64,000 bases of DNA from Kingdonia uniflora (GCA_014058105.1 JACGCM010002086.1:806001-870000); one strand, 5' to 3'. Numbered from the stretch's first letter, positions 1-12,270 are shown. Program-made: numbers and translations. The notes: a model not told the origin generated them from the letters alone.

Positions 1-515
1 AGCACCCGGATCGTCAGAAAAACAAGATATGTTTGTTTATAGTATTATAGGATATTTTAGTATATAATCGTAATGTAATTTTATTTATTTGTTTTACCAA
101 CTCTATAATTCTATCTGAATTTATTCAAGTAAATCGCTTGTTGACTCATCCCTATATCCCGAGTATGAGAATATAATTATTTAGACTAATTTCGTTTACT
201 TATAAAATTTAAGCGCAGTCATTTTCATGATATCTAGGAAGTGAATAATGAATATTCTCAATTATGTTCTCAAAGACATAATTACACGTAGGAAATGACA
301 CACAAAATAACAAAAAGTTTGCATTCAAATAGTTTACATATACAAGAACTTTGGGAACTAAGAAGAAAAATGTCCCCATCTGCTGCTAAGATTGCTTGAA
401 CCTCATACGAACAGCCCAGAACATATAGCCATTGTCCCAACATATTCCAGTTACATTGAACTGGAGATCAACATAACTTTGAAAAACCTCAGGATATCAA
501 GTAAGATCAGAAAGA
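1..515. other. Upstream region of the receptor-like pseudokinase gene
   Basis: AT-rich sequence with no recognisable gene. A short open frame at 392-607 overlaps the next gene in another frame and looks incidental. The segment presumably holds the promoter and 5' UTR of the gene starting at 516; I cannot place a convincing TATA box. Confidence 0.4.
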
Positions 516-2379
516 ATGAACACAGATATAATATGGGATTTGGGACTAGTACTTCTTTGTCTAGCGTCATTTCTAGTATTTGTGTTCTTTCTGAACAAGA
601 GAGATAGATTGAAAAAGAAGATGGAGCTGCCACAATATTTTGATGAACCTTCAGTCAAAATTTCGGCAGTCAAGGATGGGGAAGAGACCAAAACAGGGGA
701 ACATCAGTCAGAACTTGTGTTCTTCATTGAAGAACATGAAAGATTTAAAATAGAAGACTTACTTGAGTCTGCAGCTGATTTACAAGGTCAGACCCTTTGT
801 AGCAGCCTTTACAAGGTAACTTTAAAGAACAATGCTGTGTTTGCCGTCAAGAGGTTGAAGAAACTGATGGTTTCTTTTGAGGAGTTTGGGGATACGATGA
901 AGCAGATAGGAAAACTGAAGCACCCGAACATTTTATCGCTGGTCGGTTATCATTCTTCCAATGAAGAAAGGCTTTTGATCTACAGATACCAAAAACGCGG
1001 GAGCTTGCTAACTCTGCTAGAAAGTAAGTTTTCCTTTAATGAAATGGATTTAAGGTTTTATATCACTAAACCAGCTGTGAATATGATCTCATTAACATGA
1101 ACATCACTACAGCAACAAAAAAGAAGAAGAGAATATCATATTCACTAAAATCATATCTTACTTCCTGTCCATGCACCTCGACTCATTCTAACTTTCTATG
1201 TGAAAAAAATTAATTAGGGGTAAACCCATGTCTACAATACTCCTCCTCAGACTATAATCGTTACAAAAAGCACTACATGCCTTTCACAATCAATTCTTCT
1301 CCGATGAAAGCACGCCGAATAACTGGTGCCTTTAGCAATTATGCCATACCCCAATAGCGCTTGGCTTTCCTTCCTAAAATTCCTGCTAAACTAATGTATT
1401 AAACCTACTGCTGTGGATGCCCTAAAAGGGAAAGAAAAAAAAACAAAACAAAACTTCGAGCATGTTTGAGGGGGGGGAGGTGTTTAATTAAAGAACTAAC
1501 ATTTCTGAAGTGCAAAATTTTGAAGAGAAAATCTAGAGCGAGATAATCTCCATTGAAATATTTTGCAAGACAAAATCTAAAGAGAAAATTCCAAGAACGA
1601 AAATCTAAATAGAGAAAATCGATAGATAATTTATGGAGAGCAAGGATAGAAAAAAATTCAACCTTCTTTTGCATCAATCATAAAGTTGTTGTCTTCTTCC
1701 TCAGATATCTAATTTATATGAATTTACAGATTATGCAGAAGGTAAGAGGGATTTCCCTTGGAGACTTCGGCTCTCAATAGCAAACGGAATTGCACAAGGA
1801 CTGAACTTCATACATCAAAGACCTTGTAACAAAGTAAACATCCCTCATGGGAACCTAAAGCTTTCCAACATCTTGTTAACTGAGTACGAAGAACCGCAAA
1901 TAAGTGAATACGGATTTCACAGGTTTCTAGACCCAAAGAGAACATCTCTCTATTCCTCAAATGGGTATAGTGCTCCCGAGAAGATATTAACAGGCCAAGC
2001 CGATATTTTCAGTTTCGGAGTCATTCTTCTTGAATTGTTAACGGGAAAAACTGTAGAGAGGAGCGGCCTAGATCTTCCAAAGTGGGTAAAATCTATGGTT
2101 AGGGAGGAATGGACTGGAGAGGTTTTCGACAAGGAGGTGAACAAAGCAGGGAGACAGTGGGCATTTCCTTTACTAAATGTTGCTCTTAAGTGTGTGTCGT
2201 ATTCGCCTGAGGTCCGCCCAACTATATCAGACGTTTTGGAAAAGATAGAGGAGGTTGTGAATGCTCAAGAGGATTTTTCCTTCTCGTCTACATCTTCTGT
2301 TGATTCCAACCAACGTGATTGTTGTCTACTTCACACTGTTATACCAGAGAATGGCGAAACTCCAGGGTCAAACCATTGA
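516..2379 (+). CDS. Receptor-like pseudokinase (LRR-RLK III-like) lacking LRRs
   Basis: Two exons, 516-1023 and 1730-2379, joined in phase across a GT...AG intron, give about 385 residues. The protein starts with a hydrophobic segment (about residues 7-26) followed by basic residues, a signal-anchor arrangement, then a kinase-like domain. The ATP-lysine motif AVKRLKK is present, but the glycine loop is not recognisable. The catalytic HRD is HGN (HGNLKLSNILL), and the DFG position reads EYG (ISEYGFHRF). The APE motif and the DIFSFGVILLELLTGK helix are intact. Loss of the catalytic Asp and the Mg-binding Asp argues for a pseudokinase. The sequence resembles probable inactive LRR receptor kinases of subfamily III, but no leucine-rich repeat ectodomain is encoded before the membrane segment. 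Role unknown; signalling scaffold by inference. Confidence 0.85.
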
Positions 2380-2731
2380 GAATACTTATGAAGTATTAAT
2401 CAGTTTCATCACTTTCTTTGTTAGGAAAGAACCATGTAATTCATTCTAATATCCCATATTACTGAGCTTATTCTGAATAAAACTCAATCAGCAATGCTGT
2501 TTTGCATAAACCAAGCATACTTTAGTCTATTTAAAAACGATTGATCCCAAAGCAAACAAATAAGGAAAACGGAGAAGACCGCTACTCTATGTATGAAACT
2601 TCTACATAGTTACCTAAAGTGGCTGCATCTTCATACTACGAACATAAACTACAAGTCTGCAAGTTACTTATCTATTTCTTTTTAGAAGATGGCAGACTAT
2701 AATTTCACCGTAGAGAGAATGAGAACCAACA
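2380..2731. other. 3' flank of the pseudokinase gene
   Basis: Probable 3' UTR and spacer. Just before the palindrome is a 30-bp near-tandem repeat (2701-2760) beginning AATTTCACC in both copies; the second copy is the outer end of the palindrome's left arm. Nothing else recognised. Confidence 0.4.
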
Positions 2732-5531
2732 ATTTCACCATAGGAAGTATGAGAGTAAAAAGAAGCTTACCTCGTTATACAAGCCCAGTAGAATGTGTAA
2801 TAGCCATAGTGCCCAAGGCCTCCCACAGGACACGGACGGACTCTACGATTCAAAAAGTACTCCCATCAGTCAAATGATGATAAACAATACATCCATGTAG
2901 ATCAGTACCATCTGCATAGAAAATACACACATCACATAATATCTATGTTGGGTAGTTATAGTTTCAGTCTTCACAAATCACAAACAATATTGGTTAGGTT
3001 TATTTCAATGTGTGTAGGTGCTCCTTACATAACCAAATCCCTCGCTCAAAAAGCACATCATCGTTATGAATAATATTTGGGCTTTAGCTAGGGGTGGCAG
3101 GTCTTCATACTTCAGGACTCAGAACCATCTAAGTCGGGCATATCGGGTTCGGGTCCTAACAAGGCCGTTCCAGAACCAGATCAATTTAAATTTCGGGTTT
3201 TTAGTCGGTTTCGGGTCCGAGTGTTGGGTCTTTAATGCTTGAACATATTTGAAAACCCTCCATGTTTTTTTATGGATAACTCCATAATAAATAAATCAGA
3301 AGTATAAGTGCATCAACTTCTTCTCTTGTATTCTTATATGAAACTATACTTAAAATGATTCAATCATATAACTGTTTCACAAGACTATCATCAATATGAA
3401 CTTTGGATGGTTGTCAAGTCAAACAACATTGGGAGCCCTTGGTATTTTCTTTAAGATAAGTTTAAAAGCATCCCCATAATTGTCCTGTATAAACTTATTA
3501 AAATATTATCATGAATATCTAACTTGGTGAAGTATATCGTTTCTTTGCAAATCAAAGATACATTACAATTATAGTTGAGAGTTTCCATAAGAAAATGAGA
3601 AAATCAACGGATTTTTCACTATTTTTGTGAAGAAATTAAAGGTAGGTGATGTATCATCCGTATGGAGATTGGAGAGTCGGAGACCAGAGAGAAGTTTAAA
3701 GTTAAACTTGGGTTTAAATCGGGTCGACCCAATTACCAAAATACCCATCGGGTTTTATATCATCGGGTTCGGGTAAAAAAATACCCGAATTTAAATGAGT
3801 AAAAAAAACAGGATCCAAACCCGACTTAAATGATTTCGGTTCGGGTAATCGGTTCTTCATTGCTACTTTGTCTTTTCATTAAGTGTCAATACCATTTACA
3901 AAGGGTAACTACGAACACTCTCCTCGTTCAAGTTTGTGGAATCCTGTATCAATAATGCACATTTATCGTAAATATTTACATATTATTAACATACACGATT
4001 ACTAAATTACATACAAAACATATAGAAAGTTAACAATGTCGAATTTCTATGTAAATTTGAGAATCCTCGCAGTAACCTTTAAAACAACCCCCATCACCGT
4101 GTGAAACTGGAGATTGAGGTGATAAATTTGCCCTTGCTAAAATTGAGGTAATTTTATCCAGTACATAAAGTAATCCACATGCTCCGCTCAATTTCAGCTA
4201 GATAAACTGGCACATCCGCTTTAAAGTTATGGGGCATCATCTAAGTCTAGAATACATTAAGCCTAGATGGATATTTTCAATGCATGGCAGCAATAGAATT
4301 ACTAAGTTTTAAAAGTTTACATTCCCTCAATGATGCAGATAATAAATCTAATAGTGTTCACTCCAACACTTGTTGAATTGTTTTTTTGATTGTCTCATGC
4401 GTTCAGTTGTCGCCATCTTTTGAGATGATGATATCTGCTGAAATTGCCGATATAGCTCGTATATCCATAAGCGAATGCACAACACATACAACAAGTATAA
4501 CTAAAATTATTATGAGTATTCTACTGTCTGAGGTAATAATTTTAGTTTTACTTGTCGCATGTACTATGCATTCGTTTGTGGATATACGAACTATATCGAC
4601 AATTCAAGCAGAATCATGTCTCGAAATACGGCGGTAACAGGATGTATGAGATAATCAAAGTGGCAATTCAACAAGTGTCGAAGTGAGCACTAGTACATTC
4701 ATTATCTACATCATGGAGAGGAAAGTAAAGTTTTATAATTTAGTTATTTTATTACTGTTATGCATTAAAAATATCCATCTAGACATAGTACATTCTAAAC
4801 TTAAATGGTGCCCCACAACTTCAAAGCGAATGTGTCAGTTTAACTAGTTGGAATTGGGAGGAGCTAATGGACCCCTTCTATGTGCTTATCCCTGGATAAA
4901 CTTGCCTCAATTCTAGCAAGGGGTAAGTTTATCAGTTTCACACGGTCATGGCGGTCGTTTTACGGGTCACTACGAGGATTCTCAAATTTATATGGAAATT
5001 CGATATTGTTAACTCTCTATATTTCGTATATAATTTAGTGATCGTGTATGCTGATAATATGTAAATATTTATGATAAATGTGCATTATTGATACACAAAT
5101 CCACAAACTTGAACAAGAGAGTAGTATTCTTAGTTACCCTTCGTAAATGTCATTGACATTGATGCTTAGTGAAAGGGCATGCTAAAGCCTAAATATTGTT
5201 CATAAGGATAATGTGTTGCTATTTGATCGATGGATTTGGTTATGTAAGGAGCACCTACACACATTGAAATAAACCTAACTAATATTGCTTGTGATTTGTG
5301 AAGACTGAAGACTGTAACTACCCAACATAGACATTATGTGACACGTGTATTTCGGTGCAGATGGTACTAGTCTACATTGATGTATTGTTCATCATCATTT
5401 AACTGATGAGAGTACTTTTTGAACCGAGTCCTGTTCGAGATCTTGGGCGGGCACTATGACTATTTCACATTCTACTCGGCTTGTATAGCTAAGTAACCTT
5501 TTTCTTACTCTCATAATACCTATGGTGAAAT
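2732..5531. mobile_element. Long imperfect palindrome (foldback-type element), arms about 1 kb
   Basis: The left arm, 2732 to about 4525, is the inverted copy of the right arm, about 4525 to 5531. Matching checkpoints are the outer ends (ATTTCACCATAGG at 2732 against CCTATGGTGAAAT ending 5531), the GTGTAGGTGCTCCTTACATA block near 3013 against its complement near 5245, the ATGCACATTTATC block near 3955 against its complement near 5075, and the centre AACTAAAATTATTA (4499) against TAATAATTTTAGTT (4532). The arms differ by scattered substitutions and small indels. The left arm is longer because of an insertion at about 3089-3865. No transposase frame is visible. A foldback or long-TIR DNA transposon derivative is most likely. 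I could not find a clear target-site duplication. Confidence 0.8.
3089..3865. mobile_element. Insertion in the left palindrome arm, rich in TCGGGTT motifs
   Basis: This segment has no counterpart in the right arm, where the sequence runs straight across the junction (about 5170-5185). It begins TAGGGGTGGCAGG and carries many TCGGGTTCGGGT-like motifs in both orientations near its ends. That is typical of small non-autonomous plant DNA elements starting with a GGGGTGGCA terminus. GCTA flanks both ends as a possible short target duplication, which is weak evidence. Boundaries are accurate to about 10 bases. Confidence 0.55.
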
Positions 5532-6885
5532 CATAGGTTTTAATTCTTTATATGGCAAATTTATAACCCTTTTGCTCATTACTTCTAAATTGTATACAGA
5601 GATTTACTGCTACAAGAAGAAGAAAATAATTGTACAATCAGATTCACATCTATAATTGATAATCTATAACAGCAGACAATGTGTCATGATAATTTGAAGA
5701 GAAAAAGGTAACAACAAGATAAATACCTCAACTTTGGAGGCTCGAATCTGGATTAGCGAAATGCTGGTTTGATGGGTTTGTTCCCTTTGCCTTCTAAAGA
5801 TGTCTAAGCTTCCCAATATCAGAGATAGAGGGAGAGGGAAGAAATTATGTTTTTTTAAGCGATTTCTGAGGCAAAAATTTGGTTTGTGGCGTACAAGTAT
5901 GTCTTTTGACCACCTTTTTGAGGAGAAATCTATAAATCTCACTTGGGGAGCACTTTCTCTTGTGCCCGTACATGCTTCACCTTGCTTTGTTTTTATTATT
6001 ATTTCATATTAGTAGGATTTGTAACAAATAAGTCCATGAATTAGCTGCTCTTGGAGTTTCTCATCCCTCTTTATTTTGTTTGGTGCATGAGGAGGCCCAA
6101 AAGCTTCTAAAACCTAATATATTTATGTCTTAGAAGGCCCAAAAACTTTATTCGCCTTCTAAGACATAAAGTGCTAGTGTTTTCCTAATTGAAAGCAAAA
6201 ATTGTAAAACTAGGAATCCGCTAACCGGAGGGAAGCAACTGGGGGATGATAGTCATGAAAGCTGCAATAACAATGACGAAAGTTGTAGCAGTGCAGAAAA
6301 AGAGAAAGGGAGGTTGTGTGAAGTCTGGACTACGAAGGATTAATTTCATGAGAAAAATGATAAGGAACTTATAAGGAGGATCGTGAAATAAACGTTATGA
6401 AGAATAGAGTAGTCAATGTTGAGATGCCATGAGGGAAAGAAGCGAATTGGGGAAAATTTTATGTAGGTGAGAGGCTAATTAGAAAGGGATATGTATGAGG
6501 GAAATAAAGTAAAATCAAATAAGATCGTACGACATCATCTCATTTTGCATGTGATGACAATAGGACGAACTAAACGTATTGTAAACAGATTTTGTTCGTG
6601 TACGATTTATGTGTTATGTTACATATTCGTATTCATTTAAAATATTGTTTTTCTAAAAGTCTGACCCTCTCAACTGTTATAGTGAAAGAATATCAATTCC
6701 TTTACAATTTGTAACGTTTCGTAACAATATTTGGAACGACAAGTCATAATCGTAGCAATTCATGATAAAAATGTAGCTAACGCTACTTTTGACTTTTTGA
6801 TGTGTCAACAGATGCCATGGAGTAAAGACGAATTCTCTCCACCTCAAGAATAAGACCTCAACTTGTTTATAATCCAGCGAATCCA
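5532..6885. other. Intergenic region, no gene recognised
   Basis: Short open frames at 5664-5942 (-) and 5800-6012 (+) overlap each other and show no family resemblance. The phrase CTTCTAAGACATAAA recurs in both orientations at about 6125-6170, making a small inverted repeat. No supported gene. Confidence 0.4.
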
Positions 6886-6889
6886 TATG

Positions 6890-7567
6890 AATTTTGTAGA
6901 ATCACCAATACTTCTTGAACTAAAACCATATTGTAGCTCAATCAAAGCTAAAACAAACAATATACTGACGTGCATGCCCCAGTCTCAAGCAGACCAAAAG
7001 TTGCACTACCAACTCTCGAGCACATGTGTCAAACTACGTCATAATCGATCTCAACTGCTGATAATAATAATAATAATAATAATTTAATTACGACAAAAGT
7101 TGTTTTATTACAATTTCCTTACATTGCATACACAAGACAACGATATCCAACTAATCTCCCTCTTCCTCCCAATCCTATTTATATTATCCACAAGTCTACT
7201 GTTACAATCTCATAATTACTTGTACTTGTTTAACTAAACCATATCCTAGCTCACTAATGCGCATACTCATGTCTCAAGCGCACCAGAAGCTGCAGTACAA
7301 CTCTTAGGCAGATGTGCGTCACACTATATCACAATCGAACTGATAAGCCATATAATATTTTTCGAAAATTAAAACAGATCACATTCGACCCTCGTCTATC
7401 GCTAATTTTTCGATCGTTAAAACAAATCGTAATCGATCTCATTCGTCGATATATAATTTTTTTTCTCTTGAATTATGACAAAAATGGTTTTATTTCAGTT
7501 TTCTTACATTGCATAGCCAGCTAATCTTCCTCCTCCTTCTACTCCTATTTATATTCTCCACAAATCT
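6890..7567 (+). repeat. Diverged tandem duplication upstream of the RNA-binding protein gene
   Basis: About 6890-7205 and about 7215-7567 are related copies. Both contain in order an AACTAAACCATAT-like block, a GTCTCAAGC block, a CAGATGTGYGTCA or CACATGTGTCAAA block, an AATTAYGACAAAA block, CTTACATTGCATA, CAGCTAATCTYCC and CCTATTTATATT. The copy nearest the gene ends with the last motif about 675 bases before the start codon. The duplicated segment includes the likely core promoter. An (AAT)n microsatellite lies at about 7061-7084 inside the first copy. Confidence 0.65.
7548..7560 (+). promoter_or_regulatory. Candidate TATA region of the RNA-binding protein gene
   Basis: TATTTATATTCTCC precedes a poly-A-rich stretch and a pyrimidine-rich leader at about 7740-7790. 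A related motif occurs in the upstream duplicate at about 7188. The transcription start itself is not determinable from sequence alone. Confidence 0.4.
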
Positions 7568-7816
7568 CAGATTACAAAACCATTTCCCTAAAAAAAAAAA
7601 AAACTAAAAAAAAAAAAAAAAAATGAAAATGAAAATGAAAATGAAAAACTTTTTCTTTTTTTATTTATAATTGAATCCACCGAATTGGAGTTTCAAAAAG
7701 GAGAAAAATAAAGTGCTCTCTGTTTGGAGGATGAGCGAAGAAGAACCATCTCTTCTCCTCCTTGATCATCATCAGATCTTCATTTGATTTACTATCTCGG
7801 ATCCCTTTTATTATCA

Positions 7817-8221
7817 GTAAGTTTTTGATTCTCGATCTGTTGTAAATGTTCTAGTTTCTGATTTTTTTATTTTTTTTTTATTTATTTTGAATTTTTTTAA
7901 GCAGGAATTGAGGATTATAAGGTTCGCATGAAGGATTCGCTGCTTTTGGATTGAATTGGAGGATACCCATTTCGTTTTTGATACGTAATTCATCGTTTTG
8001 AGGGTGATTTCGCTAGTTGAGGTATAATTTAGATCAAGTTGGTGGGTTTTATATGCATTTAGATCTGGGTGTTGGTTTTTTAATCGAATTATGTGGTGTA
8101 AGTTGGATCTGATGCGTAAAGATTTGATTTTTATTAGTTGAAGTATGTTTGTGGGTTAATTTTGTGATTATTATGATTTGAATTATGGATTAAAGACTTA
8201 GAATTTGAGTGGGAATTGCAG
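7817..8221 (+). other. 5' UTR intron of the RNA-binding protein gene
   Basis: A good donor (CA/GTAAGTTTTT at 7817) and an acceptor (GGAATTGCAG ending 8221) immediately before the start codon suggest a leader intron. It is T-rich, as plant introns are. An additional internal acceptor near 7905 (TTAAGCAG) could split the leader further. Confidence 0.55.
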
Positions 8222-8224
8222 AAA

Positions 8225-10615
8225 ATGGAATCGGATCTTGGTAAGCTCTTCATTGGCGGGATTTCGTGGGATACTAATGAGGATCGTTTGAAAGAATATT
8301 TTCAGAGTTATGGAGAAGTGGTGGAGGCTGTTATCATGAAGGATAGGACCACAGGTCGTGCTCGTGGTTTTGGTTTTGTCGTCTTTGCAGACCCCGGTGT
8401 GGCTGAGAGAGTCGTTATGGATAAACACCAGATAGATGGTAGAACTGTAAGTGGATTTTTTTTAGTTCAATTTAAAATTTATTAGTGTAAATGCATAGGT
8501 ATTAGATTGTGATGTAGATGAAGATCAATGCTTCTCGTATTTTTCCTAGTCTTAGGATGCTCAGACATGTTCTTAGTTTCACCTTTTCTGTATTCTGCAT
8601 TGCTATCCAAAGACTCCTCAGAAATTTGATATGTTTTTCTGTTTAAATTTTCAGGTTGAAGCTAAGAAAGCTGTTCCTAGGGATGATCAACATATTCTGA
8701 GTAGAACTAGTGGCAGCATTCATGGATCACCAGGTCCTACCCGCACAAAGAAGATATTTGTAGGAGGTTTAGCATCCACTGTAACTGAGAGCGACTTCAA
8801 GAAATACTTCGATCAGTTCGGGACAATCACAGATGTAGTGGTGATGTATGACCACAACACCCAGAGGCCAAGAGGTTTCGGATTTATTACATTCGATGCC
8901 GAAGAGGCAGTGGAAAAGGTTTTGCTGAAAACCTTTCATGAATTGAACGGTAAAATGGTTGAAGTCAAGCGGGCCGTCCCTAAAGAGTTGTCTCCCGGGT
9001 CTAGCCGAAGCCCGTTAGGTGGATATAACTATGGTTTGAGTAGAGTGAACAGTTTCCTCAACGGCTACAATCCAGGATTCAATCCGACTTCAATCGGAGG
9101 AGGCTATGGAGTTAGGATGGATGGAAGATTCAGTCCGGTTGCCGGAAGTAGGAGCGGCTATCCTCCATTTGGTCCGCCCAATTATGGAATGGGTATGAAT
9201 TTCGAGACAGGTTTGAGCCCAAGCTATGCTGGGAGCACAAACTTTAATAATAATCTTGGGTTTGGGCGGGGTTTAAACCCATATTTCAATGGGAGTTCAA
9301 ATAGATTTGGTAGTCCTATTAGTTATGGTGGAGGTAATGGAGGAAGTGGCTCTCTCTTCAGCTCATCAACTCGGAATTTATGGAGTAACACAGGGATTAA
9401 TTATGCTACTAACTCACCAAACTCCAGTGCTTATATGAATTCTGGAAGTGGGACTATTGGAGGAGGGCTTGCCTTTGGAAATACTGGACTTAATTGGGGT
9501 TCCTCTCCTATTTCGGCCCAAGGTGGAGGGAGTGGTTCTGGATATACTAGTGGAAATCTTGGTTATGGAAATGGTGAACACAGTTATGGTTTGGGAGGGG
9601 GAGGGGGAGGGGGAGGCGGAGGCGGAGGGTATGGTAGAAACAGTGGAAATTCTGTGGGGCCGACACCATCGTTTGCGACATCAAATGGTGGTTTTGATGG
9701 GGCTTATGGAGATTTTTATAGCGGCGGGTCAGTTTATGGGGACTCCACATGGCGGTCTGCGACTTCTGAGCTAGACGGTCCTAGTTCGTTTAGTTATGGG
9801 CTTGGCAATGCAGATTCAGATGTCACTACTAAAAGCTCTGTTGGTTATGTGGGTGGTTACAGTGTTAGCAATAGACAACCAAATAGAGGTGAGAGATCTC
9901 TTTTACTTAATCCAAGTAGATTATATTTTCTTTATCTAGGGAACCGAGCATGACCTGACACTATAATTTTTGACAGCAATTCGTACAACAATATCTTAGA
10001 AGCATATTTTTTAAATGAATTAAGACATAATCTTTTGTGAGGCTAATATCATCAACATATAAATTCTCACCAAAAATCAATTTTCTGAATCTTCAAGCAC
10101 CTACAAAAAAGAATTGCAAATTTTGGTAGATTTTGAGCCCTCTGTTATGTCCAACCCCATTTGATGTTCTTAGAGCATTTAGAAAGGGCAAATGAACATA
10201 TTTTTGGTGTTTGTATTAGCACAACTAACTTGGTGAACTCTTAAGGATTTGTTTTGTCTACCTAGCCTAGCGAGTATTTCTTTTGCTTTACTTAGCTTGT
10301 TTGATGAGGAGATTTGCCATGCCTTCTTTTTGGGAATTGGTTATGTTTTATGATCTTGAAGGACTCTGCACATTATATTAACACCTACCCATATTTTCAG
10401 AAGTAATGTACATAGAGCATCTCATAGATTTTTTCTATAAAGTGATGCACACGTTCTGCATTTTCCTACACAAGTTTACACACTACGCCCTCTACCTTTG
10501 GGTGGCAAATTTTTTTCATTCCAATTGACTAAATGTTAATTGTGACTATCATCCTTACCGTGCCATAGGAATTGCACAATATTCCCTCCAACTGTGTGAC
10601 ACATTAGAACTGTAA
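8225..10615 (+). CDS. hnRNP/Musashi-type RNA-binding protein, two RRMs and Gly-rich tail
   Basis: Exon 1, 8225-8446, encodes RRM1 with RNP2 (KLFIGGISWDT) and RNP1 (RGFGFVVF). Exon 2 starts at 8655 in phase (GRT/VEAKKAVPRDDQ) and encodes RRM2 (KIFVGGLAS, RGFGFITF). A long Gly/Ser/Asn/Tyr-rich low-complexity tail follows, including a run of about a dozen glycines near 9595-9630. The ATG at 8225 is preferred because MESDLGKLFIGG is the typical family start. It probably acts in nuclear pre-mRNA processing or mRNA binding. The 3' end is uncertain. A strong donor at 9889 (AG/GTGAGA) can join an acceptor at 10568, giving a C-terminus containing RGIA, which I recall ending homologous proteins, and a stop at 10613-10615. 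It can also join an acceptor at 9976 (stop 9997-9999), or the donor can be ignored (stop 9953). Confidence 0.82.
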
Positions 10616-11670
10616 CAAGCTAGCGTTAATGGTAAACCATCCTCCGTCAAGTTCCGTCCATTTACCTCTTGTATTCCCATCACTTTGAAGTTTTAAGTCA
10701 GATGGCACAAGTATAATCCATAGTACGTATGATAGATTTGTTTAGTTCTATCATATTCATTGGGTATACATACTGCACGTCTGCACCAGAAGACTTAAGG
10801 TTTGACGTTTGCGCACAGTGCATTGTGAACAAAAGTGTTACCATCCCGAAACACAGTGTTCGTTATTTTTGTAATCTTTCCTTCTTTTCTTATCGACCCA
10901 AGTGTTACTATCACCAAGAACTACTTTTGTTCATTGACATTCCCTTTTACTCTAAGATCACTTAAGCGACTATCTTCTTGCTCTAAAACAAGTCAAAACA
11001 TTGAATTTCTTTGATGATCACCGACCTTTTCGAAGAACTCATTTTCCTTATTTACTCCTAAAATTTGCTCTCAACTCATTCCCTAAACTTCATTACTTAT
11101 TATGCATTAATAGGTATAGCTTTGCTTAGGCTTTAATAGATTTAAAGTTTTCCCCATTAACAGGGAAATTTATTAGCAGGACATCGGAGAAATTTTATAG
11201 ATACTAATCCCATAAAATAATGATGTTAGGAAATGCTAGTGGGAGGGGCGTTTTAGAAAACATAGTCTGAGGGGCTTATTCATGAAGATGATTAGGAAGA
11301 GGGACTTGTTAATTAGAGTGGTTCCTTCAATACTAAGCCCATCATGTTCAGCTTTTATGGTCTTCATAGAAATTCTTGATGTGAATTGTGGATGAAGATG
11401 ATGAGGAAGAGTAACTTATTAGGACAGTTGAGGGATTTATAAATTTTGGGTGAAGCTCGAAACCTCAGACTTGAGAGGGATGAGCTAGTACAGTAATACA
11501 ATACTAGTACTTATGCTGGGCTAGTTGTACATGAATGTTTCTCCATGGACGTAATCTGACCAAAATGTTTTTGGGGTAGTCAAAATTTTGACATTTTACT
11601 GCATATCTATTAAACATATTTTTAATGACTAAGAATTGTATTAGTAGCTTTGACATGAGTATTTCCTTGG
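10616..11670. other. Intergenic region, no gene recognised
   Basis: AT-rich spacer downstream of the RNA-binding protein gene, probably including its 3' UTR. Open frames here (10729-10965 and 11504-11704) are short and show no family features. Confidence 0.4.
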
Positions 11671-11992
11671 ATGTTAGGAGGAATGGCATTGTAATTCTTT
11701 CCACTTCTCGACATTACTCATCCCTAATGGAGTTGCAGATTATTAGTCATAGAATCGTGAAACCTTGGTATCTACTAATATGGGGGAGGTTACTTTGAGT
11801 CTTTAAAACACATTTAAATGACTCACAAGTTGATGCACATAGGAGGAATGACGCCTGTTTCATCCCTCTTTTCCTTCTCACGACTCTCACTCTCTCTCTG
11901 TTCCCACCACCCCGAAACCCCTATCCATCACCCTTAAACCACTTAACCTTAAACCACTTAAACACCTTTTTGTCTCCCTCTCTTCTTCCACC

Positions 11993-12270
11993 AAAACACA
12001 CCTCCAAGCCCGTCTCATGTTTATTAACTCTGTCCGTGAAGAAAAAAACCCATCCTCATATGGGAGGAGACACCCACTTATGGGTATGCCCCAACTGACC
12101 TCGAGGTAGTCGACAAGAAAATGCTTCACGATTTCTGTGAAGATATTTGGGAGTTTTTGTTGAGTTTCAAGATAGAGAAGATTGTAGTACAGTTGGTAGC
12201 TTATAAATGGTTTGACGAGCACAAGGTGAAAGTAGATAATGATCACCTCGTTATGTCTGTTTCCGTCTAG
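11993..12270 (+). pseudogene. Short unknown coding fragment, left arm of inverted duplication
   Basis: On the plus strand an open frame from about 12048 to a stop at 12268-12270 reads through PTYGYAPTDLEVVDKK, FCEDIWEFLLSFKIEK and VVQLVAYKWFDEHKV, ending in SVSV. The minus strand of the right arm encodes a clearly related sequence with mostly conservative changes. I do not recognise the family. No good start codon or upstream exon is visible, so this is called a gene fragment, with the possibility of a small exon of an unannotated gene. Confidence 0.45.

Noticed and set aside
1405..1677. 90-residue minus-strand frame inside the pseudokinase intron
   Set aside because: Phe/Leu-rich translation of A/T-rich intron, antisense, no domain.
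2689..5550. Palindrome interpreted as a microRNA precursor
   Set aside because: Arms of about 1 kb are far too long for a canonical plant MIRNA; a foldback element or hairpin-siRNA locus fits better.
5800..6012. Small ORF beside the palindrome
   Set aside because: Overlapped by an antisense frame, no family features, no splice context.
9448..9774. Alternative-frame ORF within the Gly-rich tail of the RNA-binding protein
   Set aside because: Low-complexity GGN codons open other frames; no independent support.
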